In this document: in pieces, positions 35,054 to 43,805 of the stretch
Numbering within the stretch: the first letter of the stretch is position 1
Layout: every line of letters starts with the position of its first letter
DNA from: Cognatitamlana sp035818475
GTDB taxonomy: Bacteria > Bacteroidota > Bacteroidia > Flavobacteriales > Flavobacteriaceae
NCBI RefSeq assembly: GCF_035818475.1
Contig: NZ_JAYMGV010000001.1
Span: 1,860,001-1,924,000, forward strand
Reading direction: 5' to 3'
Length of the DNA: 64,000 nucleotides
Notes under the pieces: model-generated
What the model was told of the DNA's origin: nothing
What the model saw: the letters and a program-made list of their open reading frames with translations, nothing else
Database searches by the model: none
Translations under genes and position numbers: made by a program

Positions 35054-36419
35054 TTTTTAATCGTTTTTGTTCTAAATCTTCTGCTAATCGTTTTTCTATT
35101 ATAGGCTCGATTAATGTTTTTCTATGTTTTATTTTTACAAATGGATAGTGTTCTATATCATCTTTCATTTTATCATTAGAGTTAGGGTGCATATTTGTTC
35201 CTAACAAAATTTCCTCGCCTTTGTCAAAATGCTGCTGTTCTTTTAATAAGTTTTGTTTTATTTTTCTTTGAATAGTACCGTCTTTTAATTGTTTAAGAAA
35301 ACCACCATTATGTTCAATGTTTTTAAATAATTCCAGAGCTTTTTCAGCAAGTTGACTGGTTAAGTTTTCTATATAGTAAGTCCCGTCAGCTGGATTGTTC
35401 ACTTTATCAAAATAACTCTCGTGTTTCAATATCAATAACTGATTTCTTGCAATACGTTCTCCAAATTCATTGTCTTTATGATAAACAGCATCATAAGATA
35501 AATTTGAAATGGTATTGGCTCCACCAAGTATAGCACTCATACACTCTGTAGTAGTACGTAATATATTGGTGTTATAATCATAAAGCGTTTTATTACGTTT
35601 TGTAGGTGTGGCAAAAATATAGCAATCATTATATATACCATATTCAGAAGCTAAGGTGTTCCAAAGTAGGCGTAGCGCTCTGAGTTTTGCTATTTCAAAA
35701 AAGTAATTGGTGCCAATTGCAACTTGAAAGTTAATTTTAAGAAACTGCCATGTCATGTCTTTTCTTGGAATGACACTGTTATTTAAATGGTTTAAATATT
35801 CATTAGCGTGGGCCAAAGCATATGCTAACTGTTGGACCATGGTTGCACCGGCATTTTGATATAAAGAAGTATTTACACTCAACAGGCCTGTTTGTGTTGC
35901 AATGGATTCCAGCTTATTAAAGTCATCATTTAAATTACAATACCAGTTTCCTGTTTTGGCAAGGTGCCCTATAGGATCAGTGTTTATTTTTGCTTTTGGA
36001 AGCAGCGCATACAATTTTTCAACAAATGTTATCGAAAGAAACTGTAATTCAAAGTATAGAGATGTTTTTTCAGTATTGATACCTTGAACCAAATTTTCTA
36101 TTGAAATGTCTTCGGTTGGGATGGTAAATTTGATGCTTTCAGCTCCACGTTCAATAACATCAAGTGCTTTAAGGTTTGATTTTTTTACATCATGAACAAA
36201 AATGGTTTGGCAAATTTTCCATTGTGTGGCCCTTGTATTTGATATCTCTGTATGTGTATCAAGATCATCAGCATGATAAAAGGGTTTGACAGAGATATCT
36301 TCATTAGTTTGCCAAATAAGTGCATCATTATAATCGGCACCTTTTAGGTCGAACTGAATTTTCTGTTTCCACTGCTTTGAAGAAACTGTATCGAATGTAT
36401 CAAATAAATCATCAGTCAT
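35043..36419 (-). CDS. mutA: Methylmalonyl-CoA mutase, small subunit
   Basis: A 458-residue homologue of the mutase barrel without a cobalamin domain, the structural small subunit of the heterodimer. It lacks the DxHxxG motif as expected. Family segments such as GATMVQQLAYALAHANEYL, FFEIAKLRALRLLWNTL and the NPADGTYYIENLT region align with the large-subunit pattern. It overlaps the upstream FtsB-like gene by 8 bases. At 458 residues it is shorter than the roughly 600-residue small subunits of actinobacteria, normal for Bacteroidota. Confidence 0.9.
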   Translation of the reverse strand: MTDDLFDTFDTVSSKQWKQKIQFDLKGADYNDALIWQTNEDISVKPFYHADDLDTHTEISNTRATQWKICQTIFVHDVKKSNLKALDVIERGAESIKFTIPTEDISIENLVQGINTEKTSLYFELQFLSITFVEKLYALLPKAKINTDPIGHLAKTGNWYCNLNDDFNKLESIATQTGLLSVNTSLYQNAGATMVQQLAYALAHANEYLNHLNNSVIPRKDMTWQFLKINFQVAIGTNYFFEIAKLRALRLLWNTLASEYGIYNDCYIFATPTKRNKTLYDYNTNILRTTTECMSAILGGANTISNLSYDAVYHKDNEFGERIARNQLLILKHESYFDKVNNPADGTYYIENLTSQLAEKALELFKNIEHNGGFLKQLKDGTIQRKIKQNLLKEQQHFDKGEEILLGTNMHPNSNDKMKDDIEHYPFVKIKHRKTLIEPIIEKRLAEDLEQKRLKNEL

Positions 36420-36735
36420 CTTGCTTTATTTTTAAGCTATCTTCGTACTCAATAATAAAAATATCTTCATTATCGCGTTTCATATAGTATGCCTCTCTGG
36501 CAAATTTTTCTAAACCTTCCTCTGTACCTAATTTTTTTAGTGCTTTTTTATCTTTTTCTATTTCTTTTCTGTAGTATTCTTTTTCGTCTTCTAAATCTTC
36601 AATTTCTGTATTTAACTCATGATGAATAAGCCATGAATTGGCATCTAAAAATAACATCCAAACGGCAAATAACACTAAAATTAGTATAAATATATTTTTG
36701 AACGGCTTTAGGTATTTACTTTTTATAATGGCCAT
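36412..36735 (-). CDS. Septum formation initiator (FtsB/DivIC-like) protein
   Basis: A 107-residue bitopic membrane protein: short N-terminus, one transmembrane helix (about 11-29) and a coiled coil (about 38-70, EIEDLEDEKEYYRKEIEKDK), then LGTEEGLEKFAREAYYMKRDNE, which matches the FtsB/DivIC signature (ArExyymkkpnE). It would join the divisome in the periplasm. It starts 1 base after udk and overlaps mutA. Confidence 0.88.
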   Translation of the reverse strand: MAIIKSKYLKPFKNIFILILVLFAVWMLFLDANSWLIHHELNTEIEDLEDEKEYYRKEIEKDKKALKKLGTEEGLEKFAREAYYMKRDNEDIFIIEYEDSLKIKQDD

Positions 36736-36736
36736 T

Positions 36737-37342
36737 TTATAATTTTTCGGTAATTATGGTTTTAACAATATCAACAGCTACAGTGTTGTGTTTATTGTTT
36801 GGAATAATAATATCTGCATATTCTTTCATAGGCTCTATAAATTGAGTGTGCATAGGCTTTAAAGTATTTTGATACCGGGCTAAAACTTCGTCCAGATCTC
36901 TCCCACGCTCTGCTATATCTCGTTTTAAACGTCTTATCAGTCGCTCATCACTATCAGCATGTACAAATATTTTAATATCAAACATATCTCTTAATTCGGG
37001 GTTGGTAAGAATTAAAATACCCTCAACAATCATCACCTTACGCGGATACGTCAAAATGGTATCGCCGGTTCTATTATGCTTAACAAATGAATAAACAGGC
37101 TGATGAATAGGGGTGTCTTTTTTTAAGGCATTTAAATGACTTGCCAATAAATTAAAGTCAATAGATTTAGGGTGATCAAAATTGATTTTTATACGTTCAT
37201 CATAGGTTAAGTGTGTGGTGTCTTTATAATAAGAATCTTGAGAAATTACACCAACTTCACCTTCCGGGAGTTCGTTTAATATCTTATTTACCACTGTTGT
37301 TTTACCACAGCCTGTGCCTCCGGCAATTCCTATAATTAACAT
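36737..37342 (-). CDS. udk: Uridine kinase
   Basis: A 201-residue kinase of pyrimidine salvage that phosphorylates uridine and cytidine. Motifs: P-loop GGTGCGKTT (8-16), SQDSYYKD, the base-binding NFDHPKSIDF, and RRLKRDIAERGRD (the LID region). Length and motifs are standard. It is the first gene of the udk-ftsB-mutA-lipoprotein-scpA operon. Confidence 0.95.
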   Translation of the reverse strand: MLIIGIAGGTGCGKTTVVNKILNELPEGEVGVISQDSYYKDTTHLTYDERIKINFDHPKSIDFNLLASHLNALKKDTPIHQPVYSFVKHNRTGDTILTYPRKVMIVEGILILTNPELRDMFDIKIFVHADSDERLIRRLKRDIAERGRDLDEVLARYQNTLKPMHTQFIEPMKEYADIIIPNNKHNTVAVDIVKTIITEKL

Positions 37343-37366
37343 GATGTGTTCTTTGATTAGCGTTTA

Positions 37367-37374
37367 CAAATTTA
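37367..37374 (-). promoter_or_regulatory. -7 element of the udk operon
   Basis: Read on the minus strand, TAAATTTG fits TAnnTTTG, 24 bases before the udk ATG. A TTG lies 15 bases upstream of the box, slightly closer than the usual 17-23. Confidence 0.5.
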
Positions 37375-37408
37375 GTTAAATGTAAAAATCAATAAGGAAG
37401 AATAGCAT

Positions 37409-37816
37409 TTATTTTTTAACCTTGGCTACTTCTTTTTCGGTTATCATAGTTTTGTTTTTGTTGCTCCAAGTATTTGTAATGTAATTCATAACATCAGCCA
37501 CTTCACGATTTGTTAAGCCTAACGGAGCCATATATCCATTGTAGGTTACACCATTTACAACCAGTTTGCCTTTTTGCCCGAATTTAATTGCCTTTATGCT
37601 ACCTTCCCTGTTATTTTTAAGATAATCTGATTTGGATAGCGGTGGGTACACATTTTTAATACCTTCTCCATAGGTCATATGGCATGATACACAAAAATCT
37701 TTATAAACCTGACTGCCTCGTTCAATGCTGGTTTTTAATGAATCCTGGTTTTTTAGTTGAAAAACAAAAATAGACGCCATTCCCAAAATGCTTACTATGA
37801 TGGATTTCATATGCAT
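37409..37816 (-). CDS. c-type cytochrome, periplasmic
   Basis: A 135-residue single-heme cytochrome with an N-terminal signal or anchor (about 4-20). The heme motif is CVSCH (42-46) and a candidate axial Met lies in GYMAPLG near 96. The dehydrogenase gene just upstream overlaps it by one base, so the two are coupled and the cytochrome probably receives electrons from the sugar dehydrogenase. A second ATG (37810) is an equally possible start. Confidence 0.88.
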   Translation of the reverse strand: MHMKSIIVSILGMASIFVFQLKNQDSLKTSIERGSQVYKDFCVSCHMTYGEGIKNVYPPLSKSDYLKNNREGSIKAIKFGQKGKLVVNGVTYNGYMAPLGLTNREVADVMNYITNTWSNKNKTMITEKEVAKVKK

Positions 37817-38943
37817 TAGTTTTGTTTTGGAACAATTTTATAGATGCCTTCGCCTTCTACAGCTATATAGATATAACCATCTGACCCTTGTTTTACATTT
37901 CTAAGACGCCCCGTATTTTCAAATAACTTTTCCCGTTTCACAACCTCATTATTTTCAATCACTAAGCGTTCTAAATAACTGAATTTTAATGAGCCAACTA
38001 ATAAGTTACCGGTCCAATTGGGGTATTTATCGGAGCTTACAATACTTAGTCCGCTAGGAGCAATAGACGGTGTCCAATAAAATAGGGGTTGTTCCATGCC
38101 TTCTTTTTCTGTGATATCAGTAAAAGGTGTACCATCATAATTAAGTCCGTATGATATAACAGGCCACCCATAATTTTTTCCTTTTTCTATAATGTTAATT
38201 TCGTCACCGCCTTTAGGTCCGTGTTCGTGAATATAAATTTCTCCGGTTTCGGGATGTTTTACCATGCCTTGAGGGTTTCTGTGACCATAACTGTATATAG
38301 CTTGTTTTGCTCCAGAATGACCCACAAAAGGGTTACTGCTTGGAATACTTCCGTCATCATTGAGTCTATAAATTTTACCGCAATCTCTGGTTATGTCCTG
38401 AGGGTTAACATCTCTATTGCCTCTATCTCCTATAGAAAAATAAAGATAGCCTTCATTATCAAATTCTATCCTGGAACCAAAGTGCTGTCCTTTTGTAGTG
38501 TTTGGTTCTGCTTTATAGAGTAACTCTTGATCAGTGAGTTTGTTATTATTTAATTTTGCTCTCATAATTGCTGTATTACCCCCCTCTTCAGGACCCTCCT
38601 GAGAAGCAAATGAGAAATATATCCAGCCATTGGAATTGTAATTTGGATGCAATCTAATATCCAAAAGCCCGCCTTGACCACGAACATATATGTCAGGGAG
38701 TCCGGAAATGGTTTGCTTAGTATTGTTTCTATAGTGAATAAGCTCTCCCGATTTTTCTGTTATTAGAATGCTACCATCTGGTAAAAAATCCATTCCCCAT
38801 GGTATTTCTAAATCAGGAACAACTAATTCAATAGTGTATATTAAATCTGTTGGTGTTTCAGCCTGAACTTTAGATGCTGTTTGTTGAGAGCAAGCAGAAA
38901 GCGTCATTAATATAATGGCTAAAAAAGAATGTATATGTGTCAT
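37816..38943 (-). CDS. PQQ-dependent sugar dehydrogenase lipoprotein
   Basis: A 375-residue lipoprotein (LSAC lipobox, Cys18) of the glucose/sorbosone dehydrogenase (GSDH, soluble aldose sugar dehydrogenase) family, a six-bladed propeller that oxidises sugars with PQQ. Typical segments: IPWGMDFLPDGSILITEKSG, GQGGLLDIRLHPNY, GQHFGSRIEF, YSYGHRNPQGMV and EHGPKGGDEIN, which holds the residues that bind PQQ and calcium. No pqq biosynthesis genes are in the window. Coupled to the downstream cytochrome. Confidence 0.9.
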   Translation of the reverse strand: MTHIHSFLAIILMTLSACSQQTASKVQAETPTDLIYTIELVVPDLEIPWGMDFLPDGSILITEKSGELIHYRNNTKQTISGLPDIYVRGQGGLLDIRLHPNYNSNGWIYFSFASQEGPEEGGNTAIMRAKLNNNKLTDQELLYKAEPNTTKGQHFGSRIEFDNEGYLYFSIGDRGNRDVNPQDITRDCGKIYRLNDDGSIPSSNPFVGHSGAKQAIYSYGHRNPQGMVKHPETGEIYIHEHGPKGGDEINIIEKGKNYGWPVISYGLNYDGTPFTDITEKEGMEQPLFYWTPSIAPSGLSIVSSDKYPNWTGNLLVGSLKFSYLERLVIENNEVVKREKLFENTGRLRNVKQGSDGYIYIAVEGEGIYKIVPKQN

Positions 38944-39151
38944 TATGGTTTGATTTTCAGATTCTTAATTTACATTAAAAACTATAATTTACATAATAAC
39001 TCTTAGAGAATTTTATCTGAATTTCACTTTACTCAAGTCATTAAAAGTTTTAATTTATAACGGTGTACTTTTAAGATCAAGATTTTTTTTAAAAATAATG
39101 TGTAAAATGAATAAAAAAAGTATATTTGCACCCCGTTAGAGATAACCACTT
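38944..39151. other. Non-coding stretch upstream of tRNA-Pro with a -7 box
   Basis: No gene is seen between the dehydrogenase start and tRNA-Pro. TATATTTG at 39121-39128 fits the flavobacterial -7 consensus and ends 23 bases before the tRNA, so it is a likely tRNA promoter; a -33 TTG is absent. Confidence 0.5.
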
Positions 39152-39226
39152 CGGGGTGTAGCGTAGCCCGGTTATCGCGCCGCGTTTGGGACGCGGAGGT
39201 CGCAGGTTCGAATCCTGCCACCCCGA
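39152..39226 (+). tRNA. tRNA-Pro (UGG)
   Basis: A complete cloverleaf: acceptor CGGGGTG (39152-39158) pairs with CACCCCG (39219-39225), discriminator A at 39226. Anticodon stem CCGCG (39180-39184) / CGCGG (39192-39196) encloses a 7-base loop with anticodon TGG at 39187-39189. The T arm has GGTTCGAATCC. No CCA is encoded. Confidence 0.96.
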
Positions 39227-39293
39227 CTAACCTAGTAATAGGTTAAACTAAAACACTGTTAATCGTATGATTTTCAGTGTTTTTTTGTTTTTA
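39214..39293 (+). repeat. Left copy of an 80-bp direct repeat: tRNA-Pro 3' end plus terminator
   Basis: This 80-base segment begins inside the tRNA (CCTGCC) and runs through its terminator. It recurs at 53685-53764 in the same orientation with about 69 of 80 positions identical by my hand alignment and no gaps. The left copy is the functional tRNA end, as expected for an attachment site where an element has integrated at a tRNA 3' end. Confidence 0.75.
39251..39287 (+). terminator. Terminator of tRNA-Pro
   Basis: aaacactg (39251-39258) pairs with cagtgttt (39275-39282) across a 16-base loop, followed by seven or more T. A second small hairpin taacct/aggtta precedes it (39228-39245). Confidence 0.75.
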
Positions 39294-39334
39294 GGCATTT
39301 TATTTCAAATAAAAGCATTTATTCTTATTAAATA

Positions 39335-39357
39335 GGTGTACAAATCGGTGTGCAATT
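39335..39357 (+). repeat. Tandem 11-bp repeats near the left island end
   Basis: GGTGTACAAAT (39335-39345) and GGTGTGCAATT (39347-39357) are direct repeats with 9 of 11 positions identical and a 12-base period. Paired short repeats inside an attachment site often bind integrase arms; they are absent at the right copy. The surrounding 39294-39522 stretch shows no gene. Confidence 0.3.
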
Positions 39358-39522
39358 ATTCACTGAAAATGTAGTAAGTCCAGTTTCTAGCACCTCAATT
39401 ATCAATATATAATATAATAGTTGAATAGATATATTTACTTGTGAGTATTCGAGAGCATATTTGAGAGTGATATTAAATAAACGAGAGTTTTTTCAAGCTG
39501 TGATAAAAATAATTACATCTTT

Positions 39523-40875
39523 TTAAAGTTTTAAACTAAAAGTTGTTTTTCTATTCGGGATTGATGTAACGTTTAAATTACCGCCATGAAGTCTCATAAT
39601 GTGTTTAGAAAGACTTAATCCAATGCCAGTACCTTCTTCTTTTGTTGTAAAAAAAGGAATAAAGATTTGATCTTGAATTTCTAAAGGAATACCAAGTCCG
39701 TTGTCTGTAACACTTAATAACACATTACTGTGCTCATTTTTTTCGGCTTTTAATTGAATACACCCTTGATGACTTGTTTTGTTGATTGATTGGATAGCAT
39801 TTTTAACAAGATTTAATAAAACTTGAATAATTTGTTTTTCATCAGCATAAATCTCTAAATCATTAGGTTTTGTAGAAACCACAAACTTAATATCTTGAAA
39901 GCCTTCTTCTTGACTCGATAGGATGCGTATTTTATTAAACAATGTTTCGACAACGACAAGCTCTTTTTCTGGTTTAGGAATTTTAGTAAGTGACCTATAG
40001 GACTCCACAAATTTGGTAAGGTCTTTACCTTGGTCTTTAATAACATCCAGCCCTTTAATAGTCTTTTCGATGTTTTCTTCGTTCAATTCTGTAGGCTGTA
40101 CTGCCTTATTCTCTTTTGTATAGATGGCAGATAATGTTTCGGATAATGAGGTTATGGGGGCAATGGAATTCATGATTTCATGTGTTAACACCTTAAAAAG
40201 TTTGATCCAAGCATCTGTTTCTTTTTCATCTAATTCGTTATCAATGTTTTGGATTATTATTAAAATTAAATTGTTGTTACCAACACTTATGGGTTTAGAC
40301 CGTATAGTTAGCTGAATGGTTTCACGCTCGTTAGTTATGGCCGTAAGTTTTTGGTCAAATGGTTTTAATTGAGATATTAGAGTAAATAGCTTTTCATCCA
40401 CACGTTTTAATTGTTCTACATGTGTCAGTTGCTCATAATTCAACAATGTTTTTGCAGTTTTATTGGCTAACAGAATATGCCCCTTTTCATTTAAAGTGAG
40501 TAAACCAACTGCAGCTTGTTCTAAAATTGAGTGATAATATTGTTCCTGTTGTTTGTTTTCTATCTTTATTTTCTGAATTAAAAAATTAACCCTATTTAAA
40601 CTTTTATGTAGGTCTTTTATCGATTTATCTTTAATATGAGTGGGGAAATGAATGGCAGAATCATCATTCTCCACAGCTTCAAAAAAGAATGCAATTTTGC
40701 GATTGGTTTTATTTAAAAATTTAATTAAGCCAGCAACCTGAAAACATAAAATAATGCCAACATAAATACCATAATCAAGATATTTATTAATGCTAAAATA
40801 GGCTATTGCGAAAGCTGTAAACGTAATAAACAATACCCTAATAATTATTTTATAATATAGATGCTTACTTGCCAT
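39523..40875 (-). CDS. Membrane sensor histidine kinase (NtrB/NtrY-like)
   Basis: A 450-residue sensor kinase with two N-terminal transmembrane helices (about 10-28 and 33-50) and almost no periplasmic loop, so it probably senses within the membrane or cytoplasm. A PAS domain lies at about 105-215. The phosphoacceptor His is in LTHEIMNSIAPI (about residue 232), the N box is NLVKNAIQS, G1 is DNGLGIP and G2 GTGIGLSLSKH. It lies 2 bases downstream of the sigma-54 activator gene, its evident partner. Confidence 0.92.
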   Translation of the reverse strand: MASKHLYYKIIIRVLFITFTAFAIAYFSINKYLDYGIYVGIILCFQVAGLIKFLNKTNRKIAFFFEAVENDDSAIHFPTHIKDKSIKDLHKSLNRVNFLIQKIKIENKQQEQYYHSILEQAAVGLLTLNEKGHILLANKTAKTLLNYEQLTHVEQLKRVDEKLFTLISQLKPFDQKLTAITNERETIQLTIRSKPISVGNNNLILIIIQNIDNELDEKETDAWIKLFKVLTHEIMNSIAPITSLSETLSAIYTKENKAVQPTELNEENIEKTIKGLDVIKDQGKDLTKFVESYRSLTKIPKPEKELVVVETLFNKIRILSSQEEGFQDIKFVVSTKPNDLEIYADEKQIIQVLLNLVKNAIQSINKTSHQGCIQLKAEKNEHSNVLLSVTDNGLGIPLEIQDQIFIPFFTTKEEGTGIGLSLSKHIMRLHGGNLNVTSIPNRKTTFSLKL

Positions 40876-40877
40876 AA

Positions 40878-42242
40878 TTAGATTTTGTATCGTTTTATTT
40901 TATTATATAGCGTTTGTCTTGTAATACCTAATTGATGAGCTGCTGCACTAAAATTTTGTTCGTGTTTTATTAATGCATTTTCAATCATGGCTTTTTCCAT
41001 ATCGCCTAATGTTGCATCTAATTTTTGAGATGTTGAAACAGTCTGCTTTTTAAATACAAAATCGTTTGAAGTTAGATTCTTATGTTCAGTTAATATTACA
41101 CTACGCTCTATGGTATGTTGTAACTCTCTAATATTTCCCGGCCATTGATGATTTTGTAATTTCTTTTTAGCCGAAGCACTAAGTTTTAACCCAAATTTTC
41201 CATATTTATTAGCATAGCTATTCAAAAAATATTCTGCTAGTAGGAGCACATCGTCATCACGAAGTCGTAATGGGGGAACTTCAATTTGGATGGTGTTAAT
41301 TCTGTATAACAGATCTTCTCTAAACAAGCCTTCTTCAACCATCTGTTCTAATTTACAATTGGTGGCGCAAACCAATCTAATATCTACAGGTATAGGATTG
41401 TTAGAACCTACTCTAAAAATAACTCTGCTCTGTAAAACAGCTAATAATTTAGCTTGTAAGGCAAAACTAAGATTGCCAATTTCGTCAAGAAAAAGGGTAC
41501 CTCCATTGGCGGTTTCAAATTTCCCAGCATGATCGTTATGGGCATCTGTAAAAGCACCTTTGGTATGTCCAAAAAGTTCACTTTCAAAAAGACTTTCAGT
41601 AATAGCTCCCATATCTACTGTCACTAGCACTTCTTCTTTTCGTGAAGAACCGTTATGAACGGCTTGTGCAATAAGTTCTTTACCTGTACCGTTTTCGCCA
41701 GTTATCAAAATATTAGCTTTCGTTTTGGCTACTTTTCGGGTCATTTTTAAAACTTGATTTATCGCTTTAGAGTTCCCAATTATAGGACTATCGTTTTTAT
41801 TAATTAGCTGCTTTAAATACTTTGTTTTTTGCTTTAAGTGACTCACTTCTTTTCTGGATTGCTGTAACTTATATGCTGATTGTACAGTACTTAAAAGCTT
41901 ATGGTTATCCCAAGGTTTTAGTACAAAGTCTGTAGCGCCTTCTTTTAAAGCACGAACTGCTAATTCTACACCACCATATGCCGTCATCATAATAACCGAT
42001 GTGTTTGGAGTCAATTCTTTTATCCGCTTTAGCCAATAAAACCCCTCGTTTCCTGAATTTACTCCAGCTGAAAAATTCATATCTAATAATATCACATTAT
42101 AGCTTTTTATATCTGAAATTGATGTAATACCATTAGGGTTAGCTAATGTGGTTATTGTTTTATATTCAGAAAGTAATAACAATTCTAATGCACTTAATAC
42201 ACTTTTTTTGTCATCTACAATAAGAATTTTTCCCTGATTCAT
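40878..42242 (-). CDS. Sigma-54-dependent response regulator (NtrC family)
   Basis: A 454-residue transcription activator. Receiver domain 1-120 with phosphoacceptor Asp54 (VILLDMNF); AAA+ domain about 145-385 with Walker A GENGTGKE, the sigma-54-contacting GAFTDA loop, Walker B GGTLFLDEIG and arginine fingers; C-terminal Fis-type helix-turn-helix (FSAAAHQLGITRQTLYNKI). It binds an enhancer and uses ATP to open a sigma-54 promoter. It is divergent from the export operon, whose upstream region holds both a -24/-12 promoter and a palindrome. Confidence 0.95.
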   Translation of the reverse strand: MNQGKILIVDDKKSVLSALELLLLSEYKTITTLANPNGITSISDIKSYNVILLDMNFSAGVNSGNEGFYWLKRIKELTPNTSVIMMTAYGGVELAVRALKEGATDFVLKPWDNHKLLSTVQSAYKLQQSRKEVSHLKQKTKYLKQLINKNDSPIIGNSKAINQVLKMTRKVAKTKANILITGENGTGKELIAQAVHNGSSRKEEVLVTVDMGAITESLFESELFGHTKGAFTDAHNDHAGKFETANGGTLFLDEIGNLSFALQAKLLAVLQSRVIFRVGSNNPIPVDIRLVCATNCKLEQMVEEGLFREDLLYRINTIQIEVPPLRLRDDDVLLLAEYFLNSYANKYGKFGLKLSASAKKKLQNHQWPGNIRELQHTIERSVILTEHKNLTSNDFVFKKQTVSTSQKLDATLGDMEKAMIENALIKHEQNFSAAAHQLGITRQTLYNKIKRYKI

Positions 42243-42261
42243 AAGAATAAAAATTGCAAAT

Positions 42262-42269
42262 CAAAACTA
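42262..42269 (-). promoter_or_regulatory. -7 element of the regulator-kinase operon
   Basis: Read on the minus strand, TAGTTTTG fits TAnnTTTG and is 19 bases upstream of the regulator ATG. The palindrome at 42293-42319 falls on its -33 region, which would allow autoregulation. Confidence 0.45.
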
Positions 42270-42292
42270 AGCATTAGTAGCATTCGTTTTTG

Positions 42293-42337
42293 AAAAGTGT
42301 AAAATATTTTTACACTTTTTGTCAATTAATTTTACAC
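42293..42337. promoter_or_regulatory. Palindromic enhancer (UAS) candidate for the NtrC-type regulator
   Basis: Twelve-base perfect arms aaaagtgtaaaa (42293-42304) and ttttacactttt (42308-42319) around a 3-base centre, plus a further half-site ttttacac at 42330-42337. The centre is about 100 bases upstream of the sigma-54 promoter, the distance typical for NtrC-family binding sites. Confidence 0.65.
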
Positions 42338-42401
42338 GTAGATATTGGTTCTTTGTATTTCACATCTTATAAACGTCTGTATTTCAATGTGTTTTTCTTT
42401 T

Positions 42402-42417
42402 TGGCATACCGTTGGCA
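42402..42417 (+). promoter_or_regulatory. Sigma-54 (-24/-12) promoter of the export operon
   Basis: TGGCATA-CCGT-TGGCA matches TGGCAYR-N4-TTGCW at every defined position but one (T to G). The invariant GG (42403-42404) and GC (42415-42416) are exactly 10 bases apart. The first ATG of the operon is 24 bases beyond it. Confidence 0.75.
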
Positions 42418-42440
42418 TAAGGAAAAGAAACTGATTAAAA

Positions 42441-43805
42441 ATGTGTCAAAAAATAATGTGTTTTTTTGTTTTTGGGTTACTGTTACCTCCAGTAAAAGGC
42501 AATTCTCAAAAAATATGGACTTTGGATAATTGCATTGCCTATGCTTTAGAACATAACCTTACACAAGAAACACAAAATTATGATGCCATAATTAGTAAAG
42601 AGCGCTGGCGACAAAGTAAACGTGACATGTTACCAACAATTAACGTTTCATACCCAAGTTACAATGTAAGTTTCGGCAGAACGTTAGATCCTGTTACCAA
42701 TAGTTTTGTAGAAACACGTTTTGTTTCTGGCATTAGCGGAGGACTTTCCTCGTCTATAACACTTTTTGAATCTTTTAAAAAGTGGCACACTTTAACTTAT
42801 CAAAAATTGATATACAAATCTAGTCAATATGATGTTCAACAAGCACAATACGATTTGGTTTTTAAAATTATGGATTTGTTTAATCAGGTTGTATTTCATG
42901 AAGGTGCTTTGAAAATTGTTAAAGAACAGCAAGTTTCTAATATATTACAACATAAAACTATTTCCAAAAAAGTAGACTTACAATTATTGGCAAAAGCAGA
43001 TTTATACGATATGGAAGCCACTGTAAGTGCAGATGCCTTAGCGGTACTTCGTGCAGAAAACACTTTAAAAGCCTCCAAATTAGCATTAATTCAAGAAATG
43101 AATTTAAATGTAGATACCATTAATATTGTTCAAGAAATAACTGAAGATACACCCTCTTTTAAAAATGCCTCTTTTGCTACAGATCAGTTATTTAGAACTT
43201 CTAACGACATTCTGCCTAGTCTTCAAATAAGTAAGTTGAATGTAGAGCAAGCAAAAAAAAGATTGGCTATTACAAAAACAGCATTGTTTCCAACAATTCG
43301 TTTGGGAGCTGGTTTAAACACAAGATATTCTGTTAATCTTAAAGATGCGTTTGGAACAACAATTCCGTTTAAAGATCAGATTAAAAATAACCAATCTAAA
43401 TATTATGGGTTATCATTTAGTTTTCCTGTTTTTAATAATGGTAGAATACGTAGCAATATAAAAATTTCTAAAATAGATTTAGAAAAAGCACAAATTCAAT
43501 TAGAAATAGAAGAGCAGCATATATATAAAATTATTCAAGAATTATTACAAAAAAACGAAGCGCTTATTGCAGAAGAGCAACTTAATCTAAAAAATGTAAG
43601 GGCAAAGGAAAAAGCTTATAATATTGCTAAAAAAAAGTATGAAAAGCAATTGATAAATCTTTATGAATTACAATTAGCCAGCAGTACGTATTTGGCAGCA
43701 AAAATTGAACAAATACGGCTAACGGTACAAATAGCAATACAAAAACGAACCTTAAATTTTTACAATGGTACATTTTTATTACCAACTAAAGGAATAACAA
43801 ATTAA
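42441..43805 (+). CDS. TolC-family outer-membrane efflux protein
   Basis: A 454-residue TolC/OEP protein with a signal sequence (about 1-21, ending GNSQ; a second ATG at 42456 is also possible). Two OEP repeats of long helices and short strands are visible: WTLDNCIAYALEHNLTQE begins the first, and FPTIRLGAGLNTRYS with LSFSFPVFNNGRIRSNI begins the strands of the second. It forms the outer-membrane channel of the export complex. First gene of the sigma-54-controlled operon; its stop overlaps the HlyD start (TAATG). Confidence 0.92.
   Translation: MCQKIMCFFVFGLLLPPVKGNSQKIWTLDNCIAYALEHNLTQETQNYDAIISKERWRQSKRDMLPTINVSYPSYNVSFGRTLDPVTNSFVETRFVSGISGGLSSSITLFESFKKWHTLTYQKLIYKSSQYDVQQAQYDLVFKIMDLFNQVVFHEGALKIVKEQQVSNILQHKTISKKVDLQLLAKADLYDMEATVSADALAVLRAENTLKASKLALIQEMNLNVDTINIVQEITEDTPSFKNASFATDQLFRTSNDILPSLQISKLNVEQAKKRLAITKTALFPTIRLGAGLNTRYSVNLKDAFGTTIPFKDQIKNNQSKYYGLSFSFPVFNNGRIRSNIKISKIDLEKAQIQLEIEEQHIYKIIQELLQKNEALIAEEQLNLKNVRAKEKAYNIAKKKYEKQLINLYELQLASSTYLAAKIEQIRLTVQIAIQKRTLNFYNGTFLLPTKGITN

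Noticed and set aside
39033..39221. 62-codon minus-strand frame beginning MAGFEPATSASQT
   Set aside because: It is the antisense of tRNA-Pro, a well-known spurious frame; the tRNA explains the sequence fully.
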